Of a stretch of DNA of 64,000 bases, positions 46,670 through 54,792 are shown in pieces. This DNA comes from Bifidobacterium oedipodis (GTDB lineage Bacteria > Actinomycetota > Actinomycetes > Actinomycetales > Bifidobacteriaceae). The notes below the pieces were generated by a model, which did not search any database, was not told the origin of the DNA, and saw only the letters and a program-made list of their open reading frames with translations. Positions within the stretch are counted from its first letter, which is position 1, and the number at the start of each line of letters is the position of its first letter. The stretch covers positions 176,995-240,994 of the forward strand of contig NZ_JAAIII010000005.1 of assembly GCF_012932425.1 (NCBI RefSeq), given 5' to 3'. A program made the position numbers and the translations under genes.

Positions 46670-46783
46670 ATGAAGGTCAGCCCTAGTGTGAAGAGGATCT
46701 GCGAAAACTGCCGCGTGATCCGTCGTCACGGCCGCGTCATGGTGATCTGCGTCAACCCGCGCCACAAGCAGCGCCAGGGCTGA
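46670..46783 (+). CDS. rpmJ: 50S ribosomal protein L36
   Basis: 37 residues, below most gene-finder limits: [20 protein letters not shown] then [17 protein letters not shown]. Zinc ligands Cys11, Cys14, Cys27 and His32 are present (C+ form). AAAGGA lies 7 nt before the ATG. Confidence 0.97.
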
Positions 46784-46926
46784 GCAGATTCCAGCGGCAC
46801 TAAGTAAACAAGGCACTCAATCACAGTGCTTCCCTCTGGGAACGACACTGAACCACGGGTACGTAGGCCCGTGCCGGGGAACCGGACGAATGGGTGCAAG
46901 ACCTACGTTAACCAGAAGGAATCGCA

Positions 46927-47304
46927 ATGGCACGTCTTGCCGGAGTCGACATCCCCAATGAGAAGCGCATCGAGATCGCCCTCACCTATATTTTCGGTGT
47001 GGGTCGCACTCGTGCCAAGGAAACGCTTGCCGCGACCGGTGTGAACCCGGATACCCGCGTCAAGGATCTGACTGACGAGCAGCTCATCACGCTGCGTGAC
47101 TACCTCGAAGCCAACTACAAGATCGAGGGTGACCTGCGTCGTGAAATCGACGCGGATATTCGTCGCAAGATTCAGATCAACTGCTACCAAGGCCAGCGTC
47201 ACCGTAAGGGACTTCCTGTGCGCGGTCAGCGCACCAAGACCAACGCTCGCACCCGCAAGGGCCCGAAGCGCACGGTTGCCGGAAAGAAGAAGGCCACCAA
47301 GTAA
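46927..47304 (+). CDS. rpsM: 30S ribosomal protein S13
   Basis: 125 residues: [40 protein letters not shown], and the C-terminal [20 protein letters not shown] tail. Contacts P-site tRNA and S19. A small hairpin CACGGG/CCCGTG (46854-46873) lies upstream. Confidence 0.97.
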   Translation: MARLAGVDIPNEKRIEIALTYIFGVGRTRAKETLAATGVNPDTRVKDLTDEQLITLRDYLEANYKIEGDLRREIDADIRRKIQINCYQGQRHRKGLPVRGQRTKTNARTRKGPKRTVAGKKKATK

Positions 47305-47390
47305 TCGGTGGCATGTTCCAGACCACGGGATGAACAATCCCATCGCCTGGACGTCAAACAGATAAGTTCGTTACTAGGAAACGAGGGTCA

Positions 47391-47789
47391 ATGGCAGCGC
47401 CTAAGCAAGCCGCTCGTAAGCCCCGTCGTCGCGATCGTAAGTCGATCCCGGTCGGCCAGGCTCACATCAAGTCCACTTTCAACAACACGATCATCTCGAT
47501 CACCGATCCGTCCGGCGCCGTGGTGTCCTGGGCCTCCGGTGGCGATGTCGGCTTCAAGGGCTCCCGCAAGTCCACGCCGTACGCCGCTGGTATGGCTGCT
47601 GAGTCCGCCGCCCGCAAGGCGATGGAGCACGGTGTCAAGAAGGTCGACGTGTTCGTCAAGGGCCCGGGTTCCGGTCGTGAAACCGCCATCCGCTCCCTGC
47701 AGTCCGCGGGCCTTGAGGTCGGTTCCATCACCGACGTCACCCCGCAAGCCCACAACGGCGTTCGTCCTCCGAAGCGTCGTCGCGTCTGA
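47391..47789 (+). CDS. rpsK: 30S ribosomal protein S11
   Basis: 132 residues: [79 protein letters not shown]. In most bacteria rpsD would follow; here rpoA comes next. Confidence 0.97.
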   Translation: MAAPKQAARKPRRRDRKSIPVGQAHIKSTFNNTIISITDPSGAVVSWASGGDVGFKGSRKSTPYAAGMAAESAARKAMEHGVKKVDVFVKGPGSGRETAIRSLQSAGLEVGSITDVTPQAHNGVRPPKRRRV

Positions 47790-47869
47790 GCACTCAGCAA
47801 TACCAAACCAATCCAAAACCGCCTGACCGGTGAGTGCACCACCGAGTTCAAGCTGAAAGGATAACCACA

Positions 47870-48865
47870 GTGCTTATTGCACAGCGTCCGACTCTGACCG
47901 AGGAATCTCTGAATCCGCAGCGCTCCCGCTTCACCATCGAGCCGCTTGAGCCTGGCTTCGGCTATACGCTCGGCAACTCGCTGCGTCGCACGCTGCTGAG
48001 CTCCATCCCCGGTGCTGCCGTGACCTCCGTGCGTATCTCCGGCGCCCTGCATGAGTTCACCACTCTGCCGGGCGTGCAGGAGGATGTCACCGAGATCCTG
48101 CTCAACATCAAGGGCATCGTGCTCACCAGCGAGTACGACGAGCCTGTGGTCATGTATCTGCGTAAGAGTGGCAAGGGCGAGGCAGTCGCCGGGGATATCA
48201 CCCCGCCGGCTGGCGTCACCATCGCCAATCCTGACAAGCACATCGCAACCCTCGCTGAGGATGGCGAGCTCGAAATCGAGTTCACCGTCGAGCGTGGCCG
48301 TGGCTATGTGCCCGCGCAGATGAACAAGAGCGACAATGATGAAATCGGCCGCATCCCGGTTGATTCCATCTACTCCCCGGTGCTCAAGGTGAGCTACAAG
48401 GTCGAGGCCACCCGTGTCGAACAGCGCACGGACTTCGACAAGCTCATTCTGGACGTGGAGACCAAGCCCGCCATCTCCCCGCGTGATGCGGTGGCTTCCG
48501 CCGGTTCGACCCTGGTCGAGCTGTTCGGCCTGTGCCGTGAGCTCAACACCCAGGCCGAAGGCGTCGAGGTTGGCCCGGCCCCGGTGGCTGAGGAATCCAA
48601 CCCCGAGATGGCTGTTCCGATCGAGGATCTCAACCTTACGCAGCGCAGCTACAACTGCCTCAAGCGTGAGGGCATCCACACCATCGGTGAGCTCGTCTCC
48701 CACACCGAGCAGGATCTGCTCGACATTCGCAATTTCGGTATGAAGTCGATCGATGAAGTCAAGGAAAAGCTGCAGACCCTGGGTCTGAGCCTTAAGGCTT
48801 CGCCGATGGCCTTCGACACCAATAACCTCGAAGGTGGCACCTTCTTCTCGCCTGAGGACGAGTGA
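47870..48865 (+). CDS. rpoA: RNA polymerase alpha subunit
   Basis: 331 residues. N-terminal dimerisation domain with [20 protein letters not shown] and [21 protein letters not shown]-terminal alphaCTD with [20 protein letters not shown] and [20 protein letters not shown], including the helix-hairpin-helix that binds UP elements. Start GTG 47870 follows AAAGGA; ATG 47834 lies upstream in the leader. Acidic C-terminus. Confidence 0.97.
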   Translation: MLIAQRPTLTEESLNPQRSRFTIEPLEPGFGYTLGNSLRRTLLSSIPGAAVTSVRISGALHEFTTLPGVQEDVTEILLNIKGIVLTSEYDEPVVMYLRKSGKGEAVAGDITPPAGVTIANPDKHIATLAEDGELEIEFTVERGRGYVPAQMNKSDNDEIGRIPVDSIYSPVLKVSYKVEATRVEQRTDFDKLILDVETKPAISPRDAVASAGSTLVELFGLCRELNTQAEGVEVGPAPVAEESNPEMAVPIEDLNLTQRSYNCLKREGIHTIGELVSHTEQDLLDIRNFGMKSIDEVKEKLQTLGLSLKASPMAFDTNNLEGGTFFSPEDE

Positions 48866-48960
48866 TCAGCCACTTTTGACCAACCGCCCGTTGTGAATGG
48901 GCTGCGGATGTTCGGGCATATGCCCACCTGCAGCCCTAACGGACAATAAGGAGTAAATCC

Positions 48961-49479
48961 ATGCCTACACCCAAGAAGGGCCCGCGTCTGGCGTCCAGCC
49001 CCGCGCACGAGCGCCTTATGCTGGCTAACATGGCTACCAGCCTGTTCCAGAACGGCCGTATCGTCACCACGCTGCCGAAGGCCAAGCGCCTCCGCCCGCT
49101 GGCCGAGCGCCTGATCACCTTCGCCAAGCGCGGTGATCTGCACTCCCGTCGTCGCGTGATGCGCGTCATCCGCAACAAGTCCGTGGTGCACATTCTGTTC
49201 ACCCAGATCGCCCAGCAGATGGAGCAGCGTGAGGGTGGCTACACCCGTATCGTCAAGATCGCCCCGCGCGTGGGCGATGCCGCTCCTGCCGCTATCATCG
49301 AGCTCGTCACCGAGCCGGTGTCCGCCAAGCAGGCTGTGGTGAAGGAAGCCGAAGCTACCACCAAGGTTGCCGAAGAAGCTCCCGCTCAGGCTGAAGAAGC
49401 TGTGACCGAGGAGACCGCTGCTACCGAGGCTCCGGCTGAGGAAGCTGCTGAGGCCACCGAAGCCGAGAAGGCCGAGTGA
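48961..49479 (+). CDS. rplQ: 50S ribosomal protein L17
   Basis: 172 residues: [60 protein letters not shown]. An Ala/Glu-rich C-terminal extension (about 125-172) is common in actinobacteria. A hairpin GGGCTGC/GCAGCCC (48899-48936) separates it from rpoA. Confidence 0.96.
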   Translation: MPTPKKGPRLASSPAHERLMLANMATSLFQNGRIVTTLPKAKRLRPLAERLITFAKRGDLHSRRRVMRVIRNKSVVHILFTQIAQQMEQREGGYTRIVKIAPRVGDAAPAAIIELVTEPVSAKQAVVKEAEATTKVAEEAPAQAEEAVTEETAATEAPAEEAAEATEAEKAE

Positions 49480-49505
49480 GCATAGCGTTTCGCTAAGCGA
49501 TAATG

Positions 49506-49537
49506 AAGGGCTGGAATCCGATTGGGTTCCAGCCCTT
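49506..49537 (+). terminator. Terminator of the rpoA-rplQ segment
   Basis: AAGGGCTGGAA (49506-49516) and TTCCAGCCCTT (49527-49537) pair perfectly, followed by TGTGTATTTCT, 26 bp past rplQ. Confidence 0.93.
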
Positions 49538-49658
49538 TGTGTATTTCTGACGTATTGCTGTGGTTGGTATTTCTAGGTTGTTGCAGCCGTGGCAGTCTCA
49601 GCGTTTACTGCGGGAGCGTTTACTGTGGGACGCAGGTCGTGTCCTATAGCACTGGGAC

Positions 49659-50570
49659 TTACAGCGTGCGTACGGCGCGAATCGCTTCTGCGCGTGAGGC
49701 AAGCTGATCATCCGGGGGATAGGCGATATGCTCCAGCGTCAATCCCTGCGGAGCAATAGGCCCCGACGACCCCTCACGCACAGGATTGGCCATTTTATCG
49801 GCGAACCAATCCAGCGTTTTGCGCCCCGAACCAACCTTGATGCACGAGCCGACCAAGGAACGCACCATATTGCGGGCAAAGGCGTCCGCCACAATCGTAA
49901 ACACCGCCAACCCGGACTCCAGCGACGGCGTGCGCCAAGCCTCACCCATCGTCATATCGTCCCCAACCAATGGTGTGACGGGAATCCTGCGCCAATACGC
50001 GGTTTTGACCTCACGAATCGTCGTGCCTCCCGGATTGGGCGTGGCGAACGAACCAAAATCATGCAAACCGATTGTCATCGCCGCAGCTTGATTCATGAGC
50101 TCCAGATCCAAGTCTTCATCCAACTGCAATACGCAGCCGCGCAGTCGCGGATCAACCTCAGCGAATCTATCGGCCACGCGATAGATATAGGTACGCTCCA
50201 GCGCAGAGAAGCGCGCATCGAACCCATCAGGGGCGACGCTCACCCGGTGAATCGCGATATCCTTCGGCAGCACAGCCCTAAGCCGACGGGCCAGAGCATC
50301 AGGTGCCGATACCTGCATATGCCCCACGCAACGCTGCAACACCTCATCAGACACATCCACATGCGCAACCTGATGCGACGCATGCACTCCGGTATCGGTA
50401 CGGCCGGCTACAGTCAGGCGCAACGGTTCGGATTCATCGGCATCATCCACGCGCAATACCTTGTGCAATGCCGCCTCGATGCTGCCCTGCACGGTGCGCC
50501 TGTCCGGCTGTTTGGCCCAGCCGAAAAAGTCGCCACCATCATATGCCAAGTCAATGCGCAGTCGTGTCAT
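49659..50570 (-). CDS. truA: tRNA pseudouridine synthase TruA
   Basis: 303 residues, forms pseudouridine at tRNA positions 38-40. TRLRIDLAYDGGDFFGWAKQ is the N-terminal strand; the catalytic Asp is in LTVAGRTDTGVHASHQVAHV; ALERTYIYRV and DFGSFATPNPGGTTIREVKT follow. The frame extends to 50852 but ATG 50568-50570 is the family start, and TACAAT (minus, 50578-50583) ends 7 nt upstream, marking a leaderless mRNA. Convergent with rplQ, as in many actinobacteria. Confidence 0.95.
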   Translation of the reverse strand: MTRLRIDLAYDGGDFFGWAKQPDRRTVQGSIEAALHKVLRVDDADESEPLRLTVAGRTDTGVHASHQVAHVDVSDEVLQRCVGHMQVSAPDALARRLRAVLPKDIAIHRVSVAPDGFDARFSALERTYIYRVADRFAEVDPRLRGCVLQLDEDLDLELMNQAAAMTIGLHDFGSFATPNPGGTTIREVKTAYWRRIPVTPLVGDDMTMGEAWRTPSLESGLAVFTIVADAFARNMVRSLVGSCIKVGSGRKTLDWFADKMANPVREGSSGPIAPQGLTLEHIAYPPDDQLASRAEAIRAVRTL

Positions 50571-50833
50571 AGGCCATATTGTAGCGATACCGCGGCGTTG
50601 GTGACCTGCGCGTAACAAACCAGTGCATTTGCAGAAACGGCAGGGGGATAGGTTGTAGCCATCAAGCGGCAAGCACCGTCTGCGGTTCCTCGCGCGCGAA
50701 AACGTGCGGGTGATATGCAGTCTTGCGTTGCCGACAGAGGACTTGCGGCCTGTTACCCAGACGGCAGCCGGCCGTGAGTTGAGCACGCCTGCACGGGCTT
50801 GTACCTGCAGGCTGAGATCAAAGGAGAGACGCA

Positions 50834-53014
50834 ATGATCGAATCCGCGGCACGCAGATTGGCGCATGAACTAGTAAACCGCCGCGAGGCGATCAACCGCG
50901 AGCTGTCGCGCAACGGCGTGCGTTTCGGCATCTACAAAAACGGTGAATACCATGATCGGCTATTTCCCTACGATCCAGTGCCGCGCATCATCGAATCCGA
51001 TGAATACGACGAGCTGGAACGAGGCTTGAAACAGCGCGTCAACGCGCTGAACGCCTACCTGAAAGACATTTATTCCGACAAGGAAATCATTCACGACGGT
51101 GTGGTACCGGAAGAATATGTGTATACCTCCGCCGGCTACTTCCCGCAGGTCAATGGCGTGACGCCTCCCGGCGGCGTATTCGCCCACATCGCCGGCGAAG
51201 ACCTGGTGCAGGGGGAGGACGGTAAATGGTGGGTGCTGGAGGATAATCTGCGCATCCCCTCCGGTGCCAGCTACCCGCTGTTCGTGCGCGATATCGAACG
51301 CCGCATCTCGCCGCGCCTGTTCCGCGACGTGCACATTCGCGACAACCGCGAATACCCGCGCCTGCTGCGCAAAGCCATGGATTTCGTCTCCACCGAAGGC
51401 ATCGCCGTGGTGCTTACCCCAGGTCGCTACAATTCCGCATTCTTCGAACACGCGTATCTGGCCGAAAAAACCGGTGCGGCGCTCGCCTTCCCGGAGGATC
51501 TGGAAGTGGTGGACAACAAGGTCTACTTCCTTGACTATGCCGGCAAGCGCCACCGCGTGGGTGCCGTCTACCGCCGCTTGTCCGATGAATATCTTGATCC
51601 GTTTGCCTTCAACCCTGATTCCGTGATCGGCGTGCCGGGCATCCTGTCCGCCTATCGCGCGGGCAACGTGGCCATTATCAACGCACCCGGCAATGGTGCG
51701 GCCGACGACAAGGCCATCTATTATTTCGTGCCGCAGATGATCAAGTATTATCTGGGCGAAGAGCCGATTCTGCAGAATGCGCCCACCTATATGCCAATGT
51801 TCGAAGCCGACCGCAAGCAGGTGCTTGACCGACTGGGCGAACTGGTGATCAAGGACGTGGCCGAAGCAGGCGGCTACGGCGTGGTGTTCGGCTCGTCGCT
51901 TGACACGGCCGGGCGCGCGGATCTCGCCGAACGCATCAAGCAGGAGCCACGCCGCTTCATCGCGCAGGAGGTCATCCAGTTCCGCGACATCGACGTGGTC
52001 GACCCCGAAACCGGCCAAATGTCGCCACGCAAATGCGATCTGCGTGCCTTCGTGGTGACCGGCAAGAACACACACGTGTGGTATTCGGGCCTGACCCGTT
52101 ACTCGTCGGTGCCTGGCCAGATGATCGTCAACTCTTCGCAGGGCGGCGGTTTCAAGGATACGTGGGTGTTGGCACCCGAAAGTGGTGTGGAGCATGAGCA
52201 GGGTGCCGAAATGCAGGTGGTAAATCTGCTCAGCCAGTCGCGCCGGCACTCGTTGTCGCTGGTCACCGCATCCAAAGCCGACAATCTCTATTGGTTGGGC
52301 CGTTACACGGAGCGTGCATTCACCACGTTGAACCAGTTCTTCCCCTTCTATGATCGCGTGATGGACACCGATGTGGATGCGTTCCGCCCGTTCGCTCAGG
52401 CGCTGGATCTGCCGGTGGATTTCGAGGACTTCGACGAGTTCGTGCAGAACTTCCTCTACGACGGCTCCAACCCGGACTCCGTGCGGTACGCGGTTACCGC
52501 CGCATTCAATAACGCGGTGATTCTGCGCCCGGAACTAAGCTCGCGCTTGCTGCAATACGTCGAGCTGGCGGTGACCAACATCACGTCGGCAGCCAAGAAC
52601 GCCACCGACGCCGACGATATCTACAATCAGCGCGACATTGCCGACGACATGCTCGCCTTCTGGGGTGGCATCGAGAACTCTCCGGTCGATCCCACGCTGA
52701 AAGCGTTCATCTTCATTGGCAAATACCTGGAGCGCATTGACCTGTACACGCGTTTCGGTCTGTCGATGGAAGAAATGGACGCGCCGATGCGCAAGCTCGC
52801 CTCCTATTCCATGACGCTTGACGGTATGCCGTTGCCCAGCTGCTTCGTCGAAGGTTTGAGCTGGCTGATCGGCCAGCTGCCGGCACGTGGCTATGATGAA
52901 CTCGCCAAGCAGCTCAACAAGTACTTGGAAGACTATTCCGGTCGTGTCAGCGCGCTGGCCATCAAAGACATGGGATCGTTAAGCGCCATGAGTATGGACG
53001 CCAAGCGCCCCTGA
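50834..53014 (+). CDS. Fused circularly permuted ATP-grasp and alpha-E protein
   Basis: A 726-residue protein. Residues about 1-475 match the COG2308-type circularly permuted ATP-grasp (VPRIIESDEYDELERGLKQR, PGGVFAHIAGEDLVQGEDGK, RFIAQEVIQFRDIDVVDPET and CDLRAFVVTGKNTHVWYSGL). Residues about 480-726 match the alpha-E helical domain (ASKADNLYWLGRYTERAFTT, a conserved opening of that family). The two are usually separate adjacent genes; here they are one chain. ATP-grasp members ligate acids to amines. Start ATG 50834 has AAAGGAGA upstream. The transglutaminase gene downstream completes the known gene set, apart from the Anbu protease. The substrate is unknown. Confidence 0.88.
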   Translation: MIESAARRLAHELVNRREAINRELSRNGVRFGIYKNGEYHDRLFPYDPVPRIIESDEYDELERGLKQRVNALNAYLKDIYSDKEIIHDGVVPEEYVYTSAGYFPQVNGVTPPGGVFAHIAGEDLVQGEDGKWWVLEDNLRIPSGASYPLFVRDIERRISPRLFRDVHIRDNREYPRLLRKAMDFVSTEGIAVVLTPGRYNSAFFEHAYLAEKTGAALAFPEDLEVVDNKVYFLDYAGKRHRVGAVYRRLSDEYLDPFAFNPDSVIGVPGILSAYRAGNVAIINAPGNGAADDKAIYYFVPQMIKYYLGEEPILQNAPTYMPMFEADRKQVLDRLGELVIKDVAEAGGYGVVFGSSLDTAGRADLAERIKQEPRRFIAQEVIQFRDIDVVDPETGQMSPRKCDLRAFVVTGKNTHVWYSGLTRYSSVPGQMIVNSSQGGGFKDTWVLAPESGVEHEQGAEMQVVNLLSQSRRHSLSLVTASKADNLYWLGRYTERAFTTLNQFFPFYDRVMDTDVDAFRPFAQALDLPVDFEDFDEFVQNFLYDGSNPDSVRYAVTAAFNNAVILRPELSSRLLQYVELAVTNITSAAKNATDADDIYNQRDIADDMLAFWGGIENSPVDPTLKAFIFIGKYLERIDLYTRFGLSMEEMDAPMRKLASYSMTLDGMPLPSCFVEGLSWLIGQLPARGYDELAKQLNKYLEDYSGRVSALAIKDMGSLSAMSMDAKRP

Positions 53015-53173
53015 GCGGCATTGGATGCTATGGTGGGGACACACATTGCCCTGCGTAACCTTGCGTAACCATGCGTGTGACTGTGTGCCCCTGCCGCATG
53101 TGCTGGCTGCTGGTGCCGTCTGCATGCCATGGCTTACGCCGCTAGCCGCCAGTCGAATCCCTCAGGAGACGTC

Positions 53174-53974
53174 GTGAAAAAACTCGTGTTCGACTATGAG
53201 ATGAAACTCACGTTCAGCTCACCGGTCACCGACCATCGATTCCAGCTTCGCTGCATCCCCGCCACTGGTCCGCGCCAACAGGTGGTTGATGTCGAGGTGA
53301 AGCTCGAACCAGACACCGAGCTTGAAACCACCGTGGACTCCTTCGATTCCGTGGTGATGACCGGGTTCATTCCCGAACCCCATGACGTATTCAGCTATTC
53401 GGTTACTGGCATCGCCTTCGTGGACAACGACCATATCAAGCAGGAGATCTACAAGCCGCTGTATCGGTTCAACTCCGCACTGACCATTCCAGGCCTGAGT
53501 GTGGAAGCGATGATTGATGTGTGCCGCGGGCGTTTGGCGGCATTACCGCAGGATGCGACCGTTGTGCAGCAGGCAGCCGAAGTGATGGACGAGGTGTACA
53601 AGGCGTTCGTATACACGCCCGGATCGACCACCATTCGCACCACCGCCGAACAGGCGTTGGCCCAGCGCAAGGGCGTATGCCAGGATTACGCGCATGTGAT
53701 GCTCTCCGTCTGCCGTCATGTGGGGATTACCGCCCGATATATTGCCGGTCTGCTCGGCGGTGAAGGTGCCACCCATGCATGGGTGGAGGTCTATCAGAAC
53801 GGTCGATGGATCGGGTTGGACCCCACGCACAACCGCATGGTTGACGACAATTACATCACCATCGCCCACGGCCGTGATTATCGCGATTGTATGCTCGACA
53901 TCGGCATCTTCTCCGGATACAACGTGCAGCAGCATCAGTGGGTGAATGCCTCCGTGCATGAGCAGAATGCGTGA
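53174..53974 (+). CDS. Transglutaminase-like cysteine protease domain protein
   Basis: 266 residues. The N-terminal beta domain (LVFDYEMKLTFSSPVTDHRF) is followed by the transglutaminase core: Cys in QRKGVCQDYAHVMLSVC (about 168), His in EGATHAWVEVYQNGRWIG and Asp in GLDPTHNRMVDDNYI. The end is HGRDYRDCMLDIGIFSG. GTG 53174 has AGGAGA 4 nt upstream; a longer frame from 53129 is unlikely. This family partners the ATP-grasp/alpha-E genes; peptide release or crosslinking is suspected but unproven. Confidence 0.9.
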   Translation: MKKLVFDYEMKLTFSSPVTDHRFQLRCIPATGPRQQVVDVEVKLEPDTELETTVDSFDSVVMTGFIPEPHDVFSYSVTGIAFVDNDHIKQEIYKPLYRFNSALTIPGLSVEAMIDVCRGRLAALPQDATVVQQAAEVMDEVYKAFVYTPGSTTIRTTAEQALAQRKGVCQDYAHVMLSVCRHVGITARYIAGLLGGEGATHAWVEVYQNGRWIGLDPTHNRMVDDNYITIAHGRDYRDCMLDIGIFSGYNVQQHQWVNASVHEQNA

Positions 53975-54143
53975 GGTGCGTTTGTTCGTCGGTTGGTTGG
54001 TGCTGATGTCAGCGTCGGTGTTGGTGCTGTTTGCCAGTAAATGGGCATCATGACGGCAATGCATGCAGTGCATTGCAGCCGGCTGCTGTATGGGGCATGA
54101 TGTGGCATCATGTGTCAGAACACGCGGGATGTCATGCCATAAC

Positions 54144-54171
54144 TTGCCACGTCGCCGGAATGTGGCATAAT
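54144..54171 (+). promoter_or_regulatory. tRNA-Ser(CGA) promoter
   Basis: TTGCCA (54144-54149) and CATAAT (54166-54171) with 16 bp spacing, 26 bp before the tRNA. The same gap has short ATGTGGCAT-like repeats. Confidence 0.55.
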
Positions 54172-54197
54172 GTTCAAGTTGCCGTTTTGGTAGCAAT

Positions 54198-54282
54198 GGA
54201 TAAGTGTCCGAGCGGTCTAAGGAGCACGCCTCGAAAGCGTGTGAGGTTAACCCCTCCGCGAGTTCGAATCTCGCCTTATCCG
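54198..54282 (+). tRNA. tRNA-Ser (CGA)
   Basis: Class II tRNA of 85 nt. GGATAAG pairs with CTTATCC, discriminator G. The anticodon stem CACGC/GCGTG encloses CTCGAAA, giving anticodon CGA. T loop TTCGAAT. It marks the boundary between conserved and accessory sequence. Confidence 0.95.
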
Positions 54283-54288
54283 CCCACA

Positions 54289-54321
54289 GGGTTTTGAGCC
54301 AATCGCTCAAAACCCTTTTTT
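54289..54321 (+). terminator. tRNA-Ser terminator
   Basis: GGGTTTTGAG (54289-54298) pairs with CTCAAAACCC (54306-54315), followed by T6. Confidence 0.95.
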
Positions 54322-54375
54322 CATGCCAAAAATGGTGGTATGTCTACGTTTTGTCACTTAACCCCCGATAAGCAA

Positions 54376-54405
54376 AAGGCCCGGCAGTTCACAATACCGG
54401 GCCTT
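54376..54405. terminator. Second hairpin after tRNA-Ser
   Basis: AAGGCCCGG (54376-54384) pairs with CCGGGCCTT (54397-54405). It has the form of a terminator but no gene precedes it; it may be a remnant at an island junction. Confidence 0.5.
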
Positions 54406-54483
54406 CAGTGTGATTGTCGGCTTACGTCGGCTTATCACAAAGGTTACGAAATGAATCGTATCACGATGCACGGGAGCCTGACC

Positions 54484-54499
54484 GTGAACCCGGGTTCAC
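54484..54499. repeat. 16-bp perfect palindrome
   Basis: GTGAACCC directly followed by GGGTTCAC, no spacer, 8 bp before the large inverted repeat. Possible regulator site. Confidence 0.4.
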
Positions 54500-54507
54500 T
54501 TCATGCG

Positions 54508-54699
54508 ATCTGCGTTACTGGTAGTGGATTTTGCCTCGTGCAGACATCAATCTGCGTTACGGGTAGTGCCGTTTCGCGCATATGCTGAATATATTCGGCG
54601 AAATTCCAAGGCTCATACATGAGATACAGGCGAAACGGCACTACCCGTAACGCAGATCGATGTCCGCAAACATGTGAATCCACTACCAGTAACGCAGAT
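54508..54699. repeat. 192-bp nested perfect inverted repeat before the primase-helicase gene
   Basis: Outer arms of 23 bp (54508-54530 and 54677-54699) and inner arms of 28 bp (54550-54577 and 54630-54657) are all perfect complements. The core ATCTGCGTTAC-(T/G)-GGTAGTG occurs four times, two forward and two inverted. The inner loop is 52 nt. The element ends 2 bp before a TTGCAA/TATAGA promoter for the next gene. Interpretable as an operator cluster, a structured RNA or a mobile palindrome. Confidence 0.9.
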
Positions 54700-54701
54700 A
54701 G

Positions 54702-54729
54702 TTGCAACCTCTATGTGACGAAATATAGA
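54702..54729 (+). promoter_or_regulatory. Promoter of the primase-helicase gene
   Basis: TTGCAA (54702-54707) and TATAGA (54724-54729) with 16 bp spacing, giving a leader of about 55 nt to the ATG. It abuts the nested inverted repeat. Confidence 0.55.
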
Positions 54730-54792
54730 TGAATCTTGCACTGCCTATGCTGCATGGTAGAGATTGACAGAATTGAACGAAGGAGTTCGCGC

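Noticed and set aside
54376..54405. Attachment site of an integrated element
   Set aside because: The hairpin is symmetrical, but no copy of the tRNA 3' end was found in the window and no integrase gene is visible.
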